DNA from: Pseudoips prasinana
Taxonomy: Eukaryota > Arthropoda > Insecta > Lepidoptera > Nolidae
Assembly: GCA_951640165.1 (NCBI GenBank)
Contig: OX621234.1
Location: 5,957,001-6,021,000 of the forward strand
Direction of reading: 5' to 3'
Length of the DNA: 64,000 nt
The position numbers and the translations under genes are program-made. This document shows positions 12,601-23,395 of this stretch, piece after piece. The notes under the pieces are model-generated. The model ran no database searches. It was not told where the DNA came from and was given only the letters and a program-made list of their open reading frames with translations. Within the stretch, counting starts at the first letter, position 1. Every line of letters starts with the position of its first letter.

Positions 12601-15600
12601 GGTGCACACAATGTTCTAAATTCAAATTTACTTTAACCTCTAGAGGATAAAACCGAATTCCGAATTCACTCAGATATCGAAGAGCAAAAATACTCTTTCC
12701 GAGATGGTGTGATGAAAAAGAAATTTGATAGATTGCGGTAGCTGAATGTGCTGGCGTCTGTACCATTAGATTCGGTTTGAGCGATAAATTATAGATATTT
12801 AATATTATGACATATGTATTTTTAGGTGACCACCCAAGGCCCACAAACGCTGCGTTGCTTGATCCACTTGACCCACTGTTACGTCGGCTGGGCACCCTGT
12901 TAGCCCGCAGAACACATGAATACCTCCAGGCCGAGATGTTTGTTGGGCGGGTAAATATACTCTGGTTGTAATTTATCTATAATTAGCTGTTCCCCGCAGT
13001 TAACTTTATAAATTATAGCCTATATGTTATTCAGATATAAAAGCTATATTACTACAAAGTTTCATCAAAATCTATTTGGTAGTTTTTGCGTGAAAGAGAA
13101 CAAACATACACACTCACAAACTTTAGTATTTATAATATTAGAGTGATATGTATATATTTATTTAGAAATGTTTAAATAATATAGCCGCGTAGTTTCCGGC
13201 CCAGAAAGGATTATAGGGACTAAGGGATTCACCATGTGTCACTCTACTAAGTGTGAATATTTATTAAGATGATTTTCTTTTGTTTCATTTTCAGGAACTG
13301 AATCGGGTGTTGGATGATATCCATCGAATCGCACACACTAATTTTGCTGAACACATGAACTTCGAACCCGACCACGACATGACTTTGGAAGAGTATAACG
13401 AGTCGTGTACGTATAATCCTTGTTCATATATTTACTACTTAGTAGGAAAAAAGATTTTATTAGACTGAATACTATACTATAATAATCGTATACGTCATCA
13501 TCATCATATCAGCCGAAAGACGTCCACAGCTGGACAAAGGCCTCCCCCAAAGATCTCCACAATGGCCGGTCTTGCGCTATCCGTATCCAGCGATTTCCAG
13601 CGACCCAGCGATCGTATATAGGCGTATACTATTCATAATGCTAGAGATCTTTTTTTTTTTTTGTTCGCCCACTTTGGCAGGCTAGACCATACCTGCTCGT
13701 CTTCAGTTGAAATATTTATAATTAAAAGTCAGTCAGTCATGTCCGTCACGTCCGTCACAGTCAAGTCATAGTCCTACCCCAGTAAAGCAGTGGAGACTTT
13801 ACTAGAGGCTTCTATGGAGTTTTGGTTTCAACACGGAAAATCATGATTCACGGCAATATCGCACTTTCTCCCACTTGTGTACGTTATCAAAGATGTTATG
13901 TCTAAAAATCCACCATATTTACACATATTAACTCGAATTTACACCAGTTTTTGAAAATAAAACAAAGCCTCGATACGTCCTTTTCCGCGTTGGCGCCAAA
14001 ACTCTGCTAGAGATCGCACATGTTCGAAATTTGAACATTAAAGTTCTATTGTCAAAGACTATAGACATTAATGTGTTCTCAGTTTTGACATTCAGTTGGT
14101 CATTTCTTCTCAGTTTGTCAGTGTGTCAAAAGCATGGTAGTGTGTTTAATGTTTTTTTTTATTATTGTACTATTTTATAAATATGTTTATGAGCATTCTG
14201 CACTCCTAACTGCACTCTTAACTGTTCCAAATTTAATACACCTCCGTCTGCACAATATTCGCAAAAATGATTAGTATTTGATTCACGTAGGTATATAATT
14301 ATTATTATGATTTAGATTATAAAATGAATGGGGAAGTCGCGATATGATACTCTAGATGATACGATAGATACTTTCATATTATTATCAAAACTTTATTGTA
14401 AAACATATTTCGTAGGCAAAATCATTGTCGCGTCATCCACAAAGAATAGAAAAATAGTAGATGAAGAAAAAGCCTAAAAATCAATTAAACAAAATAATTT
14501 ATTTAGGAGATGGCGGGACGAACTGGATGTCTTCGTTGAGAATTGGAAAGAGATGGCACACAGTCGTGAACGTTGGACAGAATGGAGGAAGGCCTTTGCC
14601 CAGCAGTGGGACAATAAAGGCTAAAAAAAAAATATTTAGAGTAGAAGAATATAAAAGTTAGGTAATTGGGTCGTAGGTTTATCAGTCTCAATTTCGAGTA
14701 CGGTCTGACAATATAAAATACCACTCTCCTGGCAGTGTCTTGATGTCCGGCGCAGTCGGCAGAGATGGTCGATCCCATGTAGTTTGTACCAGTATTAGTA
14801 AAAATATTTAGAAGGAATAATAATAGAAAAGTTGTGCAAGGGAATTGCACGACGTATGATGACTTCCGATTATTTTACCACAAGGATAATGCTTCAATTT
14901 GCTTCCATATAGGCTTTTTATAGCATTTTTTAAACAATCCATTAGATAAAAATATATAATATTATACGTCATGCAAACTGCTTTCACAAATTAGCATGAA
15001 GTTCGCGTCCACTTAGATCAGTTCTTATTAAGGGTTATTGCGGTTTCCAGATGACAACACCATCCAACCGTTCCTGGACAGGGTCGAGCGCATCCATCGA
15101 ATGGTTACCGTCCTGGAGAAACAAGCGGACAAAATATATTTCTATACCAAATATTTGAACGATCGGCTGCGTGAGAGAGGAGAACGAACGCGCAGGTAAG
15201 CTACTAAAAAGCTGTGTTATACCTACATACAATTTCATAAAATGCGGAGAATGCGTTTTAATTTATGACTGCACGTGCGGCGCAGCGGTTAATACAGTCG
15301 CATCACACCTTTTTGTCCTGGGTTTCGATTCCCGCACAGAACAACTATTTGTGTGACCTACCATTACCAATTGTTAATGTTACGTTGTTTAGCAAATTAT
15401 TTTATACTATGCGAAGTGTGAACTTTTCAATTTTGTAATATTTATAGTTTAATTATGTACAATTATCTTGTTTCTCCTCGGAGTGATTGTAAATCTTTGA
15501 GAAATAAAGAAATTCCAACCGTTTATTTAGCATAATCCGATTTTTTTTATTTCAGCCGGCGCATGCCCACCCCAGACACTGACGTGGAAGTTGTAACATT

Positions 15601-15643
15601 GTACAATGAGGAAGTATACAACTGCGATATTAGCTTAAACTAA
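9653..15643 (+). CDS. BLOS2-like tandem gene, copy A (5 coding exons, 169 aa)
   Basis: Coding exons 9653-9692, 12826-12950, 13295-13406, 15051-15195 and 15556-15643 join in frame with GT-AG introns of phases 1, 0, 1 and 2 to give 510 nt, 169 residues, stop TAA at 15641. The start is the first ATG after a promoter block shared with three other copies. Residues 46-92 (motif HEYLQAEM, then ELNRVLDDIHRIA) and 94-135 (QPFLDRVERIHRMVTVLEKQ) form helical, heptad-like stretches. Their order and spacing resemble the BLOC1_2 domain of BLOS2, a shared subunit of BLOC-1 and BORC, which act in lysosome-related organelle biogenesis and lysosome positioning. The N-terminus and the acidic tail (residues 142-169) match nothing I know. 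Exon structure and paralogy with copy B are seen directly. BLOS2 membership is inferred from remembered family sequence. No signal peptide or membrane segment is visible. Its introns carry several repeats, detailed separately. Confidence 0.72.
9693..10570 (+). other. Conserved 5' part of intron 1, copy A
   Basis: From the donor GTTTGATTAGG onward, islands align with copy B (50407-51190), copy D (32544-33250) and, as far as the window goes, copy C (63150-63300). Examples are GTGCCGCATGAATATT, ATCGCAACGCACTTGC, TGTGAACATGT, and a CGGCCATTTT-like stretch. No open frame is preserved across copies. It may be regulatory sequence or simply shared ancestry of the duplicated unit. Confidence 0.5.
11034..11600 (+). 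repeat. Interspersed element copy 1 in intron 1 of copy A
   Basis: AACTTAAAGTAACGTTGCTA, CAGTTTGAGTGTAATAGAAT, GAGATGGTGTGATGAAG, GAGCGCAGCGGGTGATT. Homologous to 11713-11889 plus 12580-12720. Confidence 0.65.
11890..12578 (+). mobile_element. Tc1/mariner-like remnant inside intron 1 of copy A
   Basis: Ends AGTGCAACAAGAATCTTTAT and, inverted, AGTGGGACAAGGATATTTAT, continuing GAACGTG on both. Contains the start of a transposase frame at 12042. Boundaries are uncertain by a few bases. Confidence 0.65.
12042..12140 (+). pseudogene. N-terminus of a transposase (IS630/Tc1-mariner type)
   Basis: Reads MTKVIKSGVREIVLKVKEVF then a stop. In another frame just after, IPFEKVNERVAAP resumes the pattern of N-terminal helix-turn-helix regions in insect transposases of this type. 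Rest deleted. Assignment is from memory and tentative. Confidence 0.45.
12984..13146 (+). repeat. Short CCCCGC repeat in intron 2 of copy A
   Basis: TTAGCTGTTCCCCGCAGTTA, TTTCATCAAAATC, GTGAAAGAGAACAAACATAC, TATAATATTAGAGTGATA. A relative is at 60122-60305, and others at 1969-2185 and 63455-63852. Confidence 0.65.
13496..13612 (-). repeat. RTE-type 3' tail in intron 3 of copy A
   Basis: CATCATCATCATATCAGCCG, GACAAAGGCCTCCCCCAAAG, AATGGCCGGTCTTGCGCTAT. Reversed (ATGATG)n tail. Confidence 0.75.
13720..14010 (+). repeat. Repeat X copy 2 in intron 3 of copy A
   Basis: CCGTCACAGTCAAGTCATAG to TTGGCGCCAAAACTC. The peptide frame begins SKAVETLLEASMEFWFQHGK but hits a stop soon after. Confidence 0.65.
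14020..14290 (+). repeat. Repeat V in intron 3 of copy A
   Basis: AAGTTCTATTGTCAAAGACT, CAGTTGGTCATTTCTTCTCA, ACACCTCCGTCTGCACAATA. Relatives are at 34270-34560 (minus) and 62685-62900 (plus). Confidence 0.6.
14556..14625 (+). repeat. RTE-type tail fragment in intron 3 of copy A
   Basis: GGAGGAAGGCCTTTGCCCAG then CAGTGGGACAATAAAGGCT. Confidence 0.55.
15263..15360 (+). repeat. tRNA-derived SINE (family D) in intron 4 of copy A
   Basis: GCACGTGCGGCGCAGCGGTT and GGGTTTCGATTCCCGCACAG, with a short body ending AACTATTTGTGTGACC. Confidence 0.65.
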
Positions 15644-15829
15644 ATAATGAGAAATATTAATTATATGAAATTAATCGGATTTAATCTGTATGTCAGAGGC
15701 CCAGTGGCAGTTCACATGGATTCATAAAATGATACCTGATTATACTGGTATTTTAATTCATCTATAACTTGTGACTTAAAACGTCAAGTTTAAATTTAAT
15801 AAAAATAATGCGACAATTTTTAGTGTTAC

Positions 15830-16144
15830 TAAGGGCCTATGCACACCACGTTTTTAAAGCGCGCTATCGACGCGCGTGTTTATCGATACAGACGCGATGC
15901 TAACGCGCGTCTGTATCGATACAGACGCGCCGGTGTCGCGCATTTTTATCGATACAAACGACAACAACCTGCTCCGTAGGATAAAAGCGCGCTGTTCAGA
16001 CGATGCGGACGCGATACAAACGCGATGCTAACGCACGTCTGTTACGCTACAAACACGTGTTAGCATCGCGTGTGTATCGATGCAGACGCGCCGGTGCCGC
16101 GCGTCGACGGTGCGCTTTAAAAACGTGGTGTGCATAGGCTCTTA
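15830..16144. mobile_element. GC-rich foldback MITE downstream of gene A
   Basis: Ends TAAGGGCCTATGCACACCAC and, inverted, TAAGAGCCTATGCACACCAC, each continuing GTTTTTAAAGCGC. Interior is built of ATCGATACAGACGCG and GATGCTAACGCG motifs in both orientations. A left-end scrap is at about 10992-11041. Confidence 0.8.
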
Positions 16145-16436
16145 CGTATTAAGAACGTGATCTGTCACCGGGCTCTCTCATGTCAATGTCAATATACAAT
16201 TGGTGTATTTTTACTATATAAATGTTTATATGGCTATTTACTCCCATGACTGTCATTGTGATCCAAATAAGAACTATTCATCATCAGCCTTATATCGTCC
16301 ACTGCTGGATTTTGTCTCCCGCAAAGGTTTCTAACGTTGCCATTTGGAGAGGTTTGCCGTAGTCACCGCGCTTGGCATTCGAGTTGGACCGCAGTTAGGT
16401 GGTAGTTCGCAAGAGGCGCTGCTGCTCGACTACCTG

Positions 16437-16792
16437 GTGTATCCCTTACGCGACGTCCTGCGTGAGCGATCTAGACGTGAACGCGAAGCGGCGCGGCGCG
16501 GCGCGAAATCAATAAACAGTTGAAACCTATTGAAGTGTCCTACGTGACCAAACGCGGTGCGGAGCGGCGCGAAATGAAGCGAACGCGATCAGTTGGTTTG
16601 ATATTTTCGCGCGAACAGAATGCGGTGCCGTCGTGTTTTTGCGCCATCGGTGGCGGCTGCGCGACGATTCGCGTGCACGAAAGACATAACCGCCGCTTCG
16701 CACCGCATCGCATTGAATTCGCGTGTCATCGCTGCATAATCGCGTTCGCTTTGAACCGCCTACGTAGGACGTCGCCTTTTATGACACCCACG
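16437..16792. mobile_element. Second GC-rich foldback element
   Basis: CTGGTGTATCCCTTACGCGA and, inverted, GGGTGTCATAAAAGGCGACG share the continuation CGACGTCCT. Interior rich in GCGGCGCG. The open frame 16520-16876 is a by-product of GC richness. Followed by a TGGTATGAGA microsatellite to about 16834. Confidence 0.6.
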
Positions 16793-16970
16793 GGATGGTA
16801 TGAGATGGTATGGTATGGTATGAGATGGATATTGGAATATAATAAAGTTATAAAATTTCATTTATATACACATTAATCCTCTACAGTTACCGTATTATCT
16901 ATATCCAGATCTGTCGAAAGTTACGGGGGGTGAGTGGTTCCAAAGGTTTGAATTGAATAACTAGAAGTTT

Positions 16971-19495
16971 CGCCCGGACCGCAGGAGTTTTACGTAGGGA
17001 GAAAACATGTCCTGGCGATTGGCTAGCGCTTAACTAAAGCACTACTACATGTTGATAGACTGCTTTGTTATATAGTGAGTTATTGGATAGATAAACCAGC
17101 TCCATTTGGGTTCGAACGGATGGTTTTGGAAAATCCTTGGAATATTGTATGAGTTATAATTTATTCAAACAATATTTCAAGGGATATACAGATGGCGTTG
17201 TTGTTTGGTATGAGCCCCAATGGAGCAAGTTAATCTGTCAACAATGATCATCATATAACTTAGAAGGACCTCCATGTAGGACAGACATGCAGTGCTTTAT
17301 GTAGGCGACTTGAGTTTTAAGTAATTAGTATTCACGGTCCGACTTGTCGTTCAGAATTGTTATCTTTCAGGTTCTACATAAGACAATTTGTGACTGTCGG
17401 TAAATTGTTTTATGTTTATCGTGATCTATTAATCATTCTGATCCAACGCGGACGGTGACCGCTATTTGCCTGAAACTCTGTAAAAGGTTAAGTTAAATTT
17501 GTGAACTCAACTTCCCAGGATGCCATTAGTTTGTGTGGTTTTGATATTAGTTTACATAAAATATATTATCAAATAATATTAAATAATATATTTTTTTGTT
17601 TTGTTCCAGTAATAGCAAAATAGAAAAACATTTATTTTATATTATTTGGTAGTATTCTCTATGTAATCTGTTACCGATACCCAGCTAAGGGCATTCCTGT
17701 GAAGCTTGACTCGCTCATTTAAACTGACCTAATGGAATGTATTTTCTATAGGAAAGCAATGGGTGGCGTTGTGTGTTGGAACATTTCACCTCGTTGTTTG
17801 TTGTTAAAGAATTGATTTCATCTTCCTTTCTTTGGTATTATGGTTTTCCAATATCTTCTTCTGCATTAAATTCAATAGCTACAGGCCCGTCGCCTCTATA
17901 CTTACCACCTTTTGATTAGTGTTTGTTTTTGGATCACAATGTACTGCCCTTTAGTTTTAAGATAGTATATAAGCTATGTATAAGGTAGGTTAGAGGCCGC
18001 CGTCAGACACTCGATATTTTCAGCAGTCTGTGTAATTAGTGTACACGGTCCAAATTTGTTATTAAAAATCATTGTTTTATCATATTTGTTAGAAACATTA
18101 TTGATCGTTTATGTGTCTTGCTTTTTTTCAATTTATTTTTTATTTATAGGTATACCAATTACATAACCGATTTGGAAGGTGTACACTAATTACACATACC
18201 ATTGTTATTAGAACATGTAACTGTTTGTCTTTATAAAAAGTTGTCCGAGGAACGGGTTCCAACTCGGTTTCCGGGGTAATAAATACTTCTTCGCTGGAGA
18301 GCCGTAAAGGCACCGCGGTGAGGATCCCCTGGGGCACTCCTCAGGAAATCCTCACTCGGTAATTGTTACTCCGAAACCGATTCGTTCTTCTCACAGCACG
18401 TTATGACGACAAGCTGTTCCATGATTTGATTACAATATATGTCATGGCACATTAAACAAATGAATATTCGAAATGGTGTATGACGCCGGTCGGCGTATCA
18501 TTAGAATTTTATATAAGAAAGTACTATAATATGTTGTGTATACGTATAAAAATAGAGATAAGACTGTTTACGTTTTGTTTCTAATTGATTGTTTACAGTC
18601 GCTAAAAGTATATAGGGCTCAGTATATTTGGGGTAACTGTCGCGATAATTTATTTAGATATTTTATAGTTCATTAATTATTTGTATGCACTTTTGAAAAA
18701 AGTACTGCGGTGATCTTTTTTAATAAATATTCAGAAAAAGATATTATTTATAGTTTTTTTATACTGATCAATTTAAGTGTATTTTTGAGTTTGGGCATTT
18801 AGATTGAGAATTATACAAAACTAGAAAATATAATCTTGTGCTGAATATTTATCACATTAGATGACCGAAGAATACTTTGCGAAATTGCATACGATGATTG
18901 GTAACTTATAAAATATCTGAACGTTAGGTTGAGGTAGCTCCACCAATTATTCTGGGCCTTAAATAAAACGCTGCTATCTCGCTCTCGCCTGGCTACATAT
19001 CAAGCTATACATTTCCATGAGCTTATATTGGAATTGTATAGCTTGATATGCAGCCGTGTGTACGTGTTTTATTACATACGAAATATGTGCCGCGGTTACC
19101 TTTTGATGTTAATATTCCGAAATATTCAGAGAAAGGTGTATATTTTTATGTTTTATAATGATTAAAATAGATGGATTCTTCTTCTGTGCCATTTATATTG
19201 ATTATAATAAGAAATATTAAAATATAAACTTGTTATGAATAATTTGGAATATATATACCAGAAGATGGCCGATGAAAGTTTTAACTCCTTTTAATTTCTA
19301 TGAGCTAAATGCACATAATAAACTTGTATATAATAATTTGATACTATCCAAGTGCGTGACCGAGATAGCTTTATTATGGATTCATACCATTAATTTTTTT
19401 TATTTACGTTTCCTTATGAAGGAATTTATTAATTTAATAATTGTTGTGTGTATTGTTTGTGCAATAAAGTTTATATGTGTCAAATTGTAGTTTAT
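16971..19495 (+). repeat. Unit A downstream block, duplicated at 57234-59922
   Basis: Starts CGCCCGGACCGCAGGAGTTT and runs beyond the end of gene A. About 17520-17655 is essentially identical to 57796-57931, including TTTGTTTTGTTCCAG followed by stop codons TAATAG. Homology weakens after about 17775 but resumes in patches (GGATCACAATGTACTGCCC; AATATTCAGAAAAAGATA) to the AT-rich end near 19495. No shared long open frame was seen. It could hold a non-coding transcript, a 3' regulatory region, or an old repeat carried along with the duplication. Confidence 0.65.
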
Positions 19496-19845
19496 ATTGT
19501 TAAGTCATGTGTATAATGCAGTTTAAAAATCCTTGCCAGCAGCCTCTCTCACTGGCGTAAACGCCTATGTTTAAAGAACATGTACACCCACTAATTAGTG
19601 AGAATCTCTTCATGATGAGTTCTTTCTTCAGGAAGCCAGATCACCGCAAATGGACCTGAGTGAGCCTCGATGGTAAAACGAAATATGAGATGTTCAATGA
19701 CGTATCTGTGATCAATGCGTTTAAACCCAGACCAGAGGTCCTGACTGATGAATTCAACGCGACCTTTACCTATCCACGTCAAAAACTCCGAAATATTGTA
19801 TCGCGATACAACTCAGAAATAGTAATAACATAATACATAATTAAA

Positions 19846-19927
19846 AAAAAAAAAAAAAAAAAACATAAAATACAAAAAAAAAATAAAAATAAAAAAAAAC
19901 CGATTAATAAATACTTAAACTTAACGG

Positions 19928-19975
<48 letters not shown>

Positions 19976-20010
19976 ATATGTATATATAATATATATATTA
20001 TAATATAATA
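19846..20010. repeat. Low-complexity A-rich and (TA)n/(GT)n tract
   Basis: A-rich run 19846-19905, then (TA)n at 19931-19965 passing into GTGTGTGT and ATATATAA. Confidence 0.9.
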
Positions 20011-20389
20011 CATAAAATATTCCTAACAACAGATAATAATTGAAATTTGATCGAAACCATTTTGAAAGCACATGACGACCCAGTTGCTTTCAAATAACGA
20101 TACGTAATAGGAACCATTAGTTGCATTGCCTACTCTGGTAATAATCCACGGTATAGCGTAACAAACGGAAGGATGGGTACTTCGAGAAATCACACTTGGC
20201 TAGTCGAATTGGAAATTAAACTACCCTATATAAGTTATAATATAAGTTATCTTTACTAACCACCTAATTTATGCGATTACTAACACAATACATTTAATTT
20301 TATACTATTATAGTTTTAATGTCCGTTCCTTATTACTTGTATTTCTCAATAATAAGTGAATTGTATTCTTTTTTGAGAAATAAATGTCT

Positions 20390-21140
20390 TAAACCGTAAC
20401 TGCAAAACCGTTTCGAATGCCTAGTAGACTTCGAGGAAGTAGACTCATACCACGACAGGCTCGTAGAAACTATTCATACGGCTGGGTCTTAGGTCTTCAA
20501 GGCACACCGTACAAGGTAAAGGCAGTGATCTTTTCAATTCTGTATTGAAAAGATCACAGCCTTTACATTGCAGTTTATGGAAGAAAGATGAAAAATGGTT
20601 CTAACATCTTCAGATGACGCTACCAGATATCGGTAGCTCAACAGACAGAAAAGTCTCAAAGTTCATGACCCGAGAATATTTTTACCACAACCGGTAGAAA
20701 GATTCCCGAGTGGAGATCACGAACCGGAAGATGTAGCCTGGACAGGCCCCTTGATAGATGGACTGATAGTCTTGTATCGGTCTGTTATGGGGTCCCTTTC
20801 AGTAGGTGTTTTAAAAAAAGGTTTCTAATAGACACTTGATTATTTATTAATATAAAGACAAAATACACTACATTAGAAAGGGACCCTTAGGCAACCATAC
20901 TTCGCGAGAGCTCTGAATAGACTGACTGCCCGGCGGTATGCTTCCAGTTCATACTCAGTATTGCTGAAAGAGCGTCTAGCAAGGCTGAGACCTTCGTCAG
21001 CCATAAAACTTACATTGTATGGTTATAACAGGTTGCTGTACGCCGCTGGAAACGAGTACTGCAAGACTAGCAATCGTGGAGTTCTTTCGGGGAGCGTTTG
21101 TCCAGAAGTGGACGTCTTCCGGCTGATATGATTATGAATG
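20390..21140 (+). repeat. RTE-type fragment, internally deleted and interrupted
   Basis: Upstream part (AACCGTTTCGAATGCCTAGT ... ATGACGCTACCAGATATCGG) parallels 24995-25200. Then CACGAACCGGAAGATGTAGC and the tail GTGGACGTCTTCCGGCTGAT follow. A short foldback with GGGTCCCTTTC ends sits at about 20790-20887, and a hairpin at 20525-20557. Confidence 0.65.
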
Positions 21141-21213
21141 GGCACCGGTAAGATAGCTGAGCAGCTTACGGGCTTTAATATCCAGATATGATGCAGATCT
21201 GGATATTAAAGAC

Positions 21214-21452
21214 CATAGCCTAGTTGGTAGTGCTCTTGCCTACGAAGCTGGTGGTCCTGGGTTAGAATCCCGGTAAGTGCAAATATTTGTGTGATGAGCA
21301 CGAATATTTGTTTCTGAGTCATGGATGTTTTCTATGTATTTATCTATTTATATAAGTATGTATATCGTCGCCTGGTACCCATAGTACAAGCTTTGCTTAA
21401 TTTGGGGCTAGGATGATCTGTGTGACATTGTCCCCAGATATTATTATTTATT
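21214..21452 (+). repeat. tRNA-derived SINE (family B)
   Basis: TAGCCTAGTTGGTAGTGCTC (A-box) and GGTCCTGGGTTAGAATCCCG (B-box), then CACGAATATTTGTTTCTGAG and the tail TGTGTGACATTGTCCCCAGA. Confidence 0.8.
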
Positions 21453-21926
21453 AATATTATCTTGTGAACGGATGTGGTCTAATAAAATTAAGTAGATGGT
21501 AATTAATTATACCAAATAGCCAGACGTTATGTAAAAAATCGGGTTCATTCTGCCTGGCGTTCCAGCTATCTTAAAGCCATGCGGTCTGGTTGAAAAGACC
21601 AGGCGTTATGTCTTTGTTACTGCAGCAGATGGCCTTTGGTGTCAGACGCTATATGCGTTGGCACCCTTGTACCTTCTCGTCTTCGCTCTGCGGGAGTTGC
21701 TGCATCACCTGCAGCAGCTGCAGCAGCTAAAACGGCGTAAATACACCAACCTTTTTATAAATTATGTTTACGAGCCGTTGATACGGTCTTGATGTTTCGT
21801 ATAATCGCTAAACGCTTGACCGACGCTATCTATGACCCTGGTCAGTGATTCCCATTAATGGCCAAATGTAAGCTAAAAACGTTTATGTTTCAAATTATTT
21901 ATTTTTGTAATGAGTGAAGTAGTAAA

Positions 21927-22855
21927 CTATACAAATTGGGAAAAATAACCAAAAAATAAATTTTCTTTTGGGTTTTTAGGGGTGTACTCGATAGAGTACA
22001 CCGGCCACTTAAAGGTAAAATTTTTCGTAGCAAGGATTTTCGACGCAGAGTCTTCAGACATTTCTTGCACTCCCAACTGACTCTTGAATGGCAAACAACA
22101 CAACGCAGCTGCTTTAATTTCTTTTTTGGGTAGTGTCCCGAGCCATCTTGGGGTAAACCCTCGACCAAAGACGAAGACGGTTGAGCCTTTTTTCGTGTTT
22201 CTTGCCGCAAATAGCAGCACAGTTGCACAACATCCTAAATTCCATAGGTCAACTAAAAGACTACAATTGGTAAAGAAATTATCAAAAACCACTTTATGGT
22301 TTGTAGGATTGGTGTCCAGTTTTTGAAGACGACCACGATTCACGACCCTTGAACCCAGAGGCTCGGTAGTTGCTTCAAGGGATTTTCCACAATAGAAATC
22401 GAAGCTATAACAGTACCCAGTTGAGCTTGCCGCTACCCATTTTTTATAGCCTAACTGTACTGGTTTACCACGGATAAATTGTTTGCTGGGTGATGTCCAT
22501 AATATTTGGCCTTCGCCTCATCAACAGATATATTTTTGTGAAAAATTCCCCATTGCTTGTATTTTTCCTGTCGCTGTCGTCATTGCCGTTTTGAAGCTAG
22601 AGGTTCCTCATCACTGCTATTACCATCGCTAGAAGTTTCGTCTTTATTGTTAACAAAATATCAATATTTCCAGGTACATCACGTGGTAATGTGTGTGTTT
22701 CCAAGTCCTCATCTGTCCCTTTTCTTCATCAGTATATTTACTATGGGTAGTATGGCCAAGTCATATTCGCCGCCACCGCTGTCATCTAAAACAGCTTGAA
22801 CGGCTTGCTCAAGGACATCATACTTATTGGTGACGTTGAAATATTTACGGTTCAT
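21927..22855 (-). pseudogene. piggyBac-type transposase remnant
   Basis: The minus strand starts MNRKYFNVTNKYDVLEQAVQ at 22855. Stops and frame changes follow, then SVDEAKAKYYGHH, FIRGKPVQLGYKKWVAASST and HKVVFDNFFTNCSLLVDLWN, signature segments of piggyBac-family DDE transposases. Near the end a second frame reads LRCVVCHSRVSWECKKC, like the cysteine-rich C-terminus of the family. Several frameshifts and a shortened catalytic region mean it cannot be active. Family recognition rests on these segments. Confidence 0.78.
21982..22001. repeat. Palindrome 1 of the piggyBac-type remnant
   Basis: GTGTACTCGATAGAGTACAC, a perfect 8-bp-arm palindrome followed by CGGCCACTTAA. Confidence 0.6.
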
Positions 22856-22914
22856 CGTTTGACTCAACTTATCTAAAAAAAAAAATTACATTATTTTTAT
22901 ACCCATGTGGCCAC

Positions 22915-22932
22915 TGTACTCAAACGAGTACA
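22915..22932. repeat. Palindrome 2 of the piggyBac-type remnant
   Basis: TGTACTCAAACGAGTACA preceded by GTGGCCAC, 60 bp upstream of the transposase ATG. Confidence 0.6.
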
Positions 22933-23249
22933 CTGGTAGAAATCAGCATAAACGTCATCCAAAATGAAAAATAATAGGGTAAACGATAACAATTATTATG
23001 AACAAGAATGTATCTCATAATATTTTGCACATTACATAATAATTACATAGTAAATAAAAAAAATAATGATGATAGAAAAGAATTACCTGTGCTATCTTGA
23101 GAATGGCGACTTCAAGTGAATACCTGTCACAATAAAATTTTACCTACCCACTTTATGTTATTATAATAAATAAAACCATTTTACCTTCTGCTAATTATAG
23201 TTAAAAGAAAAATGTTAGTCTTATTAATTCTAGGTATATGTTTAAAAGT

Positions 23250-23273
23250 TTAACTGTACTCAATCGAGTACAG
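23250..23273. repeat. Palindrome 3 with TTAA, possible 5' end of the piggyBac-type element
   Basis: TTAA at 23250-23253 directly abuts CTGTACTCAATCGAGTACAG, followed by CGGCCGT. TTAA is the piggyBac target site, so this may be the element boundary. A matching boundary on the other side was not found. Confidence 0.45.
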
Positions 23274-23395
23274 CGGCCGTAAATGGGCGAGAATAAGCAT
23301 TACCATTCAGCGTCGACTTTCCGACAATGCGGAAGAATATTTCGACGCCAAGTAGCTGAGTTCCAGTACTTACTTATAATGACGCTACCGTTAGA

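Larger units (their letters stand above)
11713..12720 (+). repeat. Interspersed element copy 2, split by a DNA transposon remnant
   Basis: AACTTAAAGTTACGTTGCTA to ATAGGTTTA, then the insertion 11890-12578, then TATTTTGCATTCACAAACTT to GAGATGGTGTGATGAA. Order matches copy 1 if the insertion is removed. Confidence 0.7.

Noticed and set aside
12578..12895. 105-residue minus-strand frame
   Set aside because: Overlaps exon 2 of gene A and a repeat end; no paralogue in unit B.
14503..14850. 115-residue minus-strand frame in intron 3 of gene A
   Set aside because: Crosses an RTE tail fragment; no signature and no counterpart in unit B.
16520..16876. 118-residue open frame, arginine-rich
   Set aside because: Lies inside a GC-rich foldback element and runs into a TGGTATG microsatellite; composition explains the absence of stops.
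19272..19490. 72-residue hydrophobic frame near the end of unit A
   Set aside because: Leu/Ile/Phe-rich translation of AT-rich DNA; the homologous part of unit B does not keep the frame.
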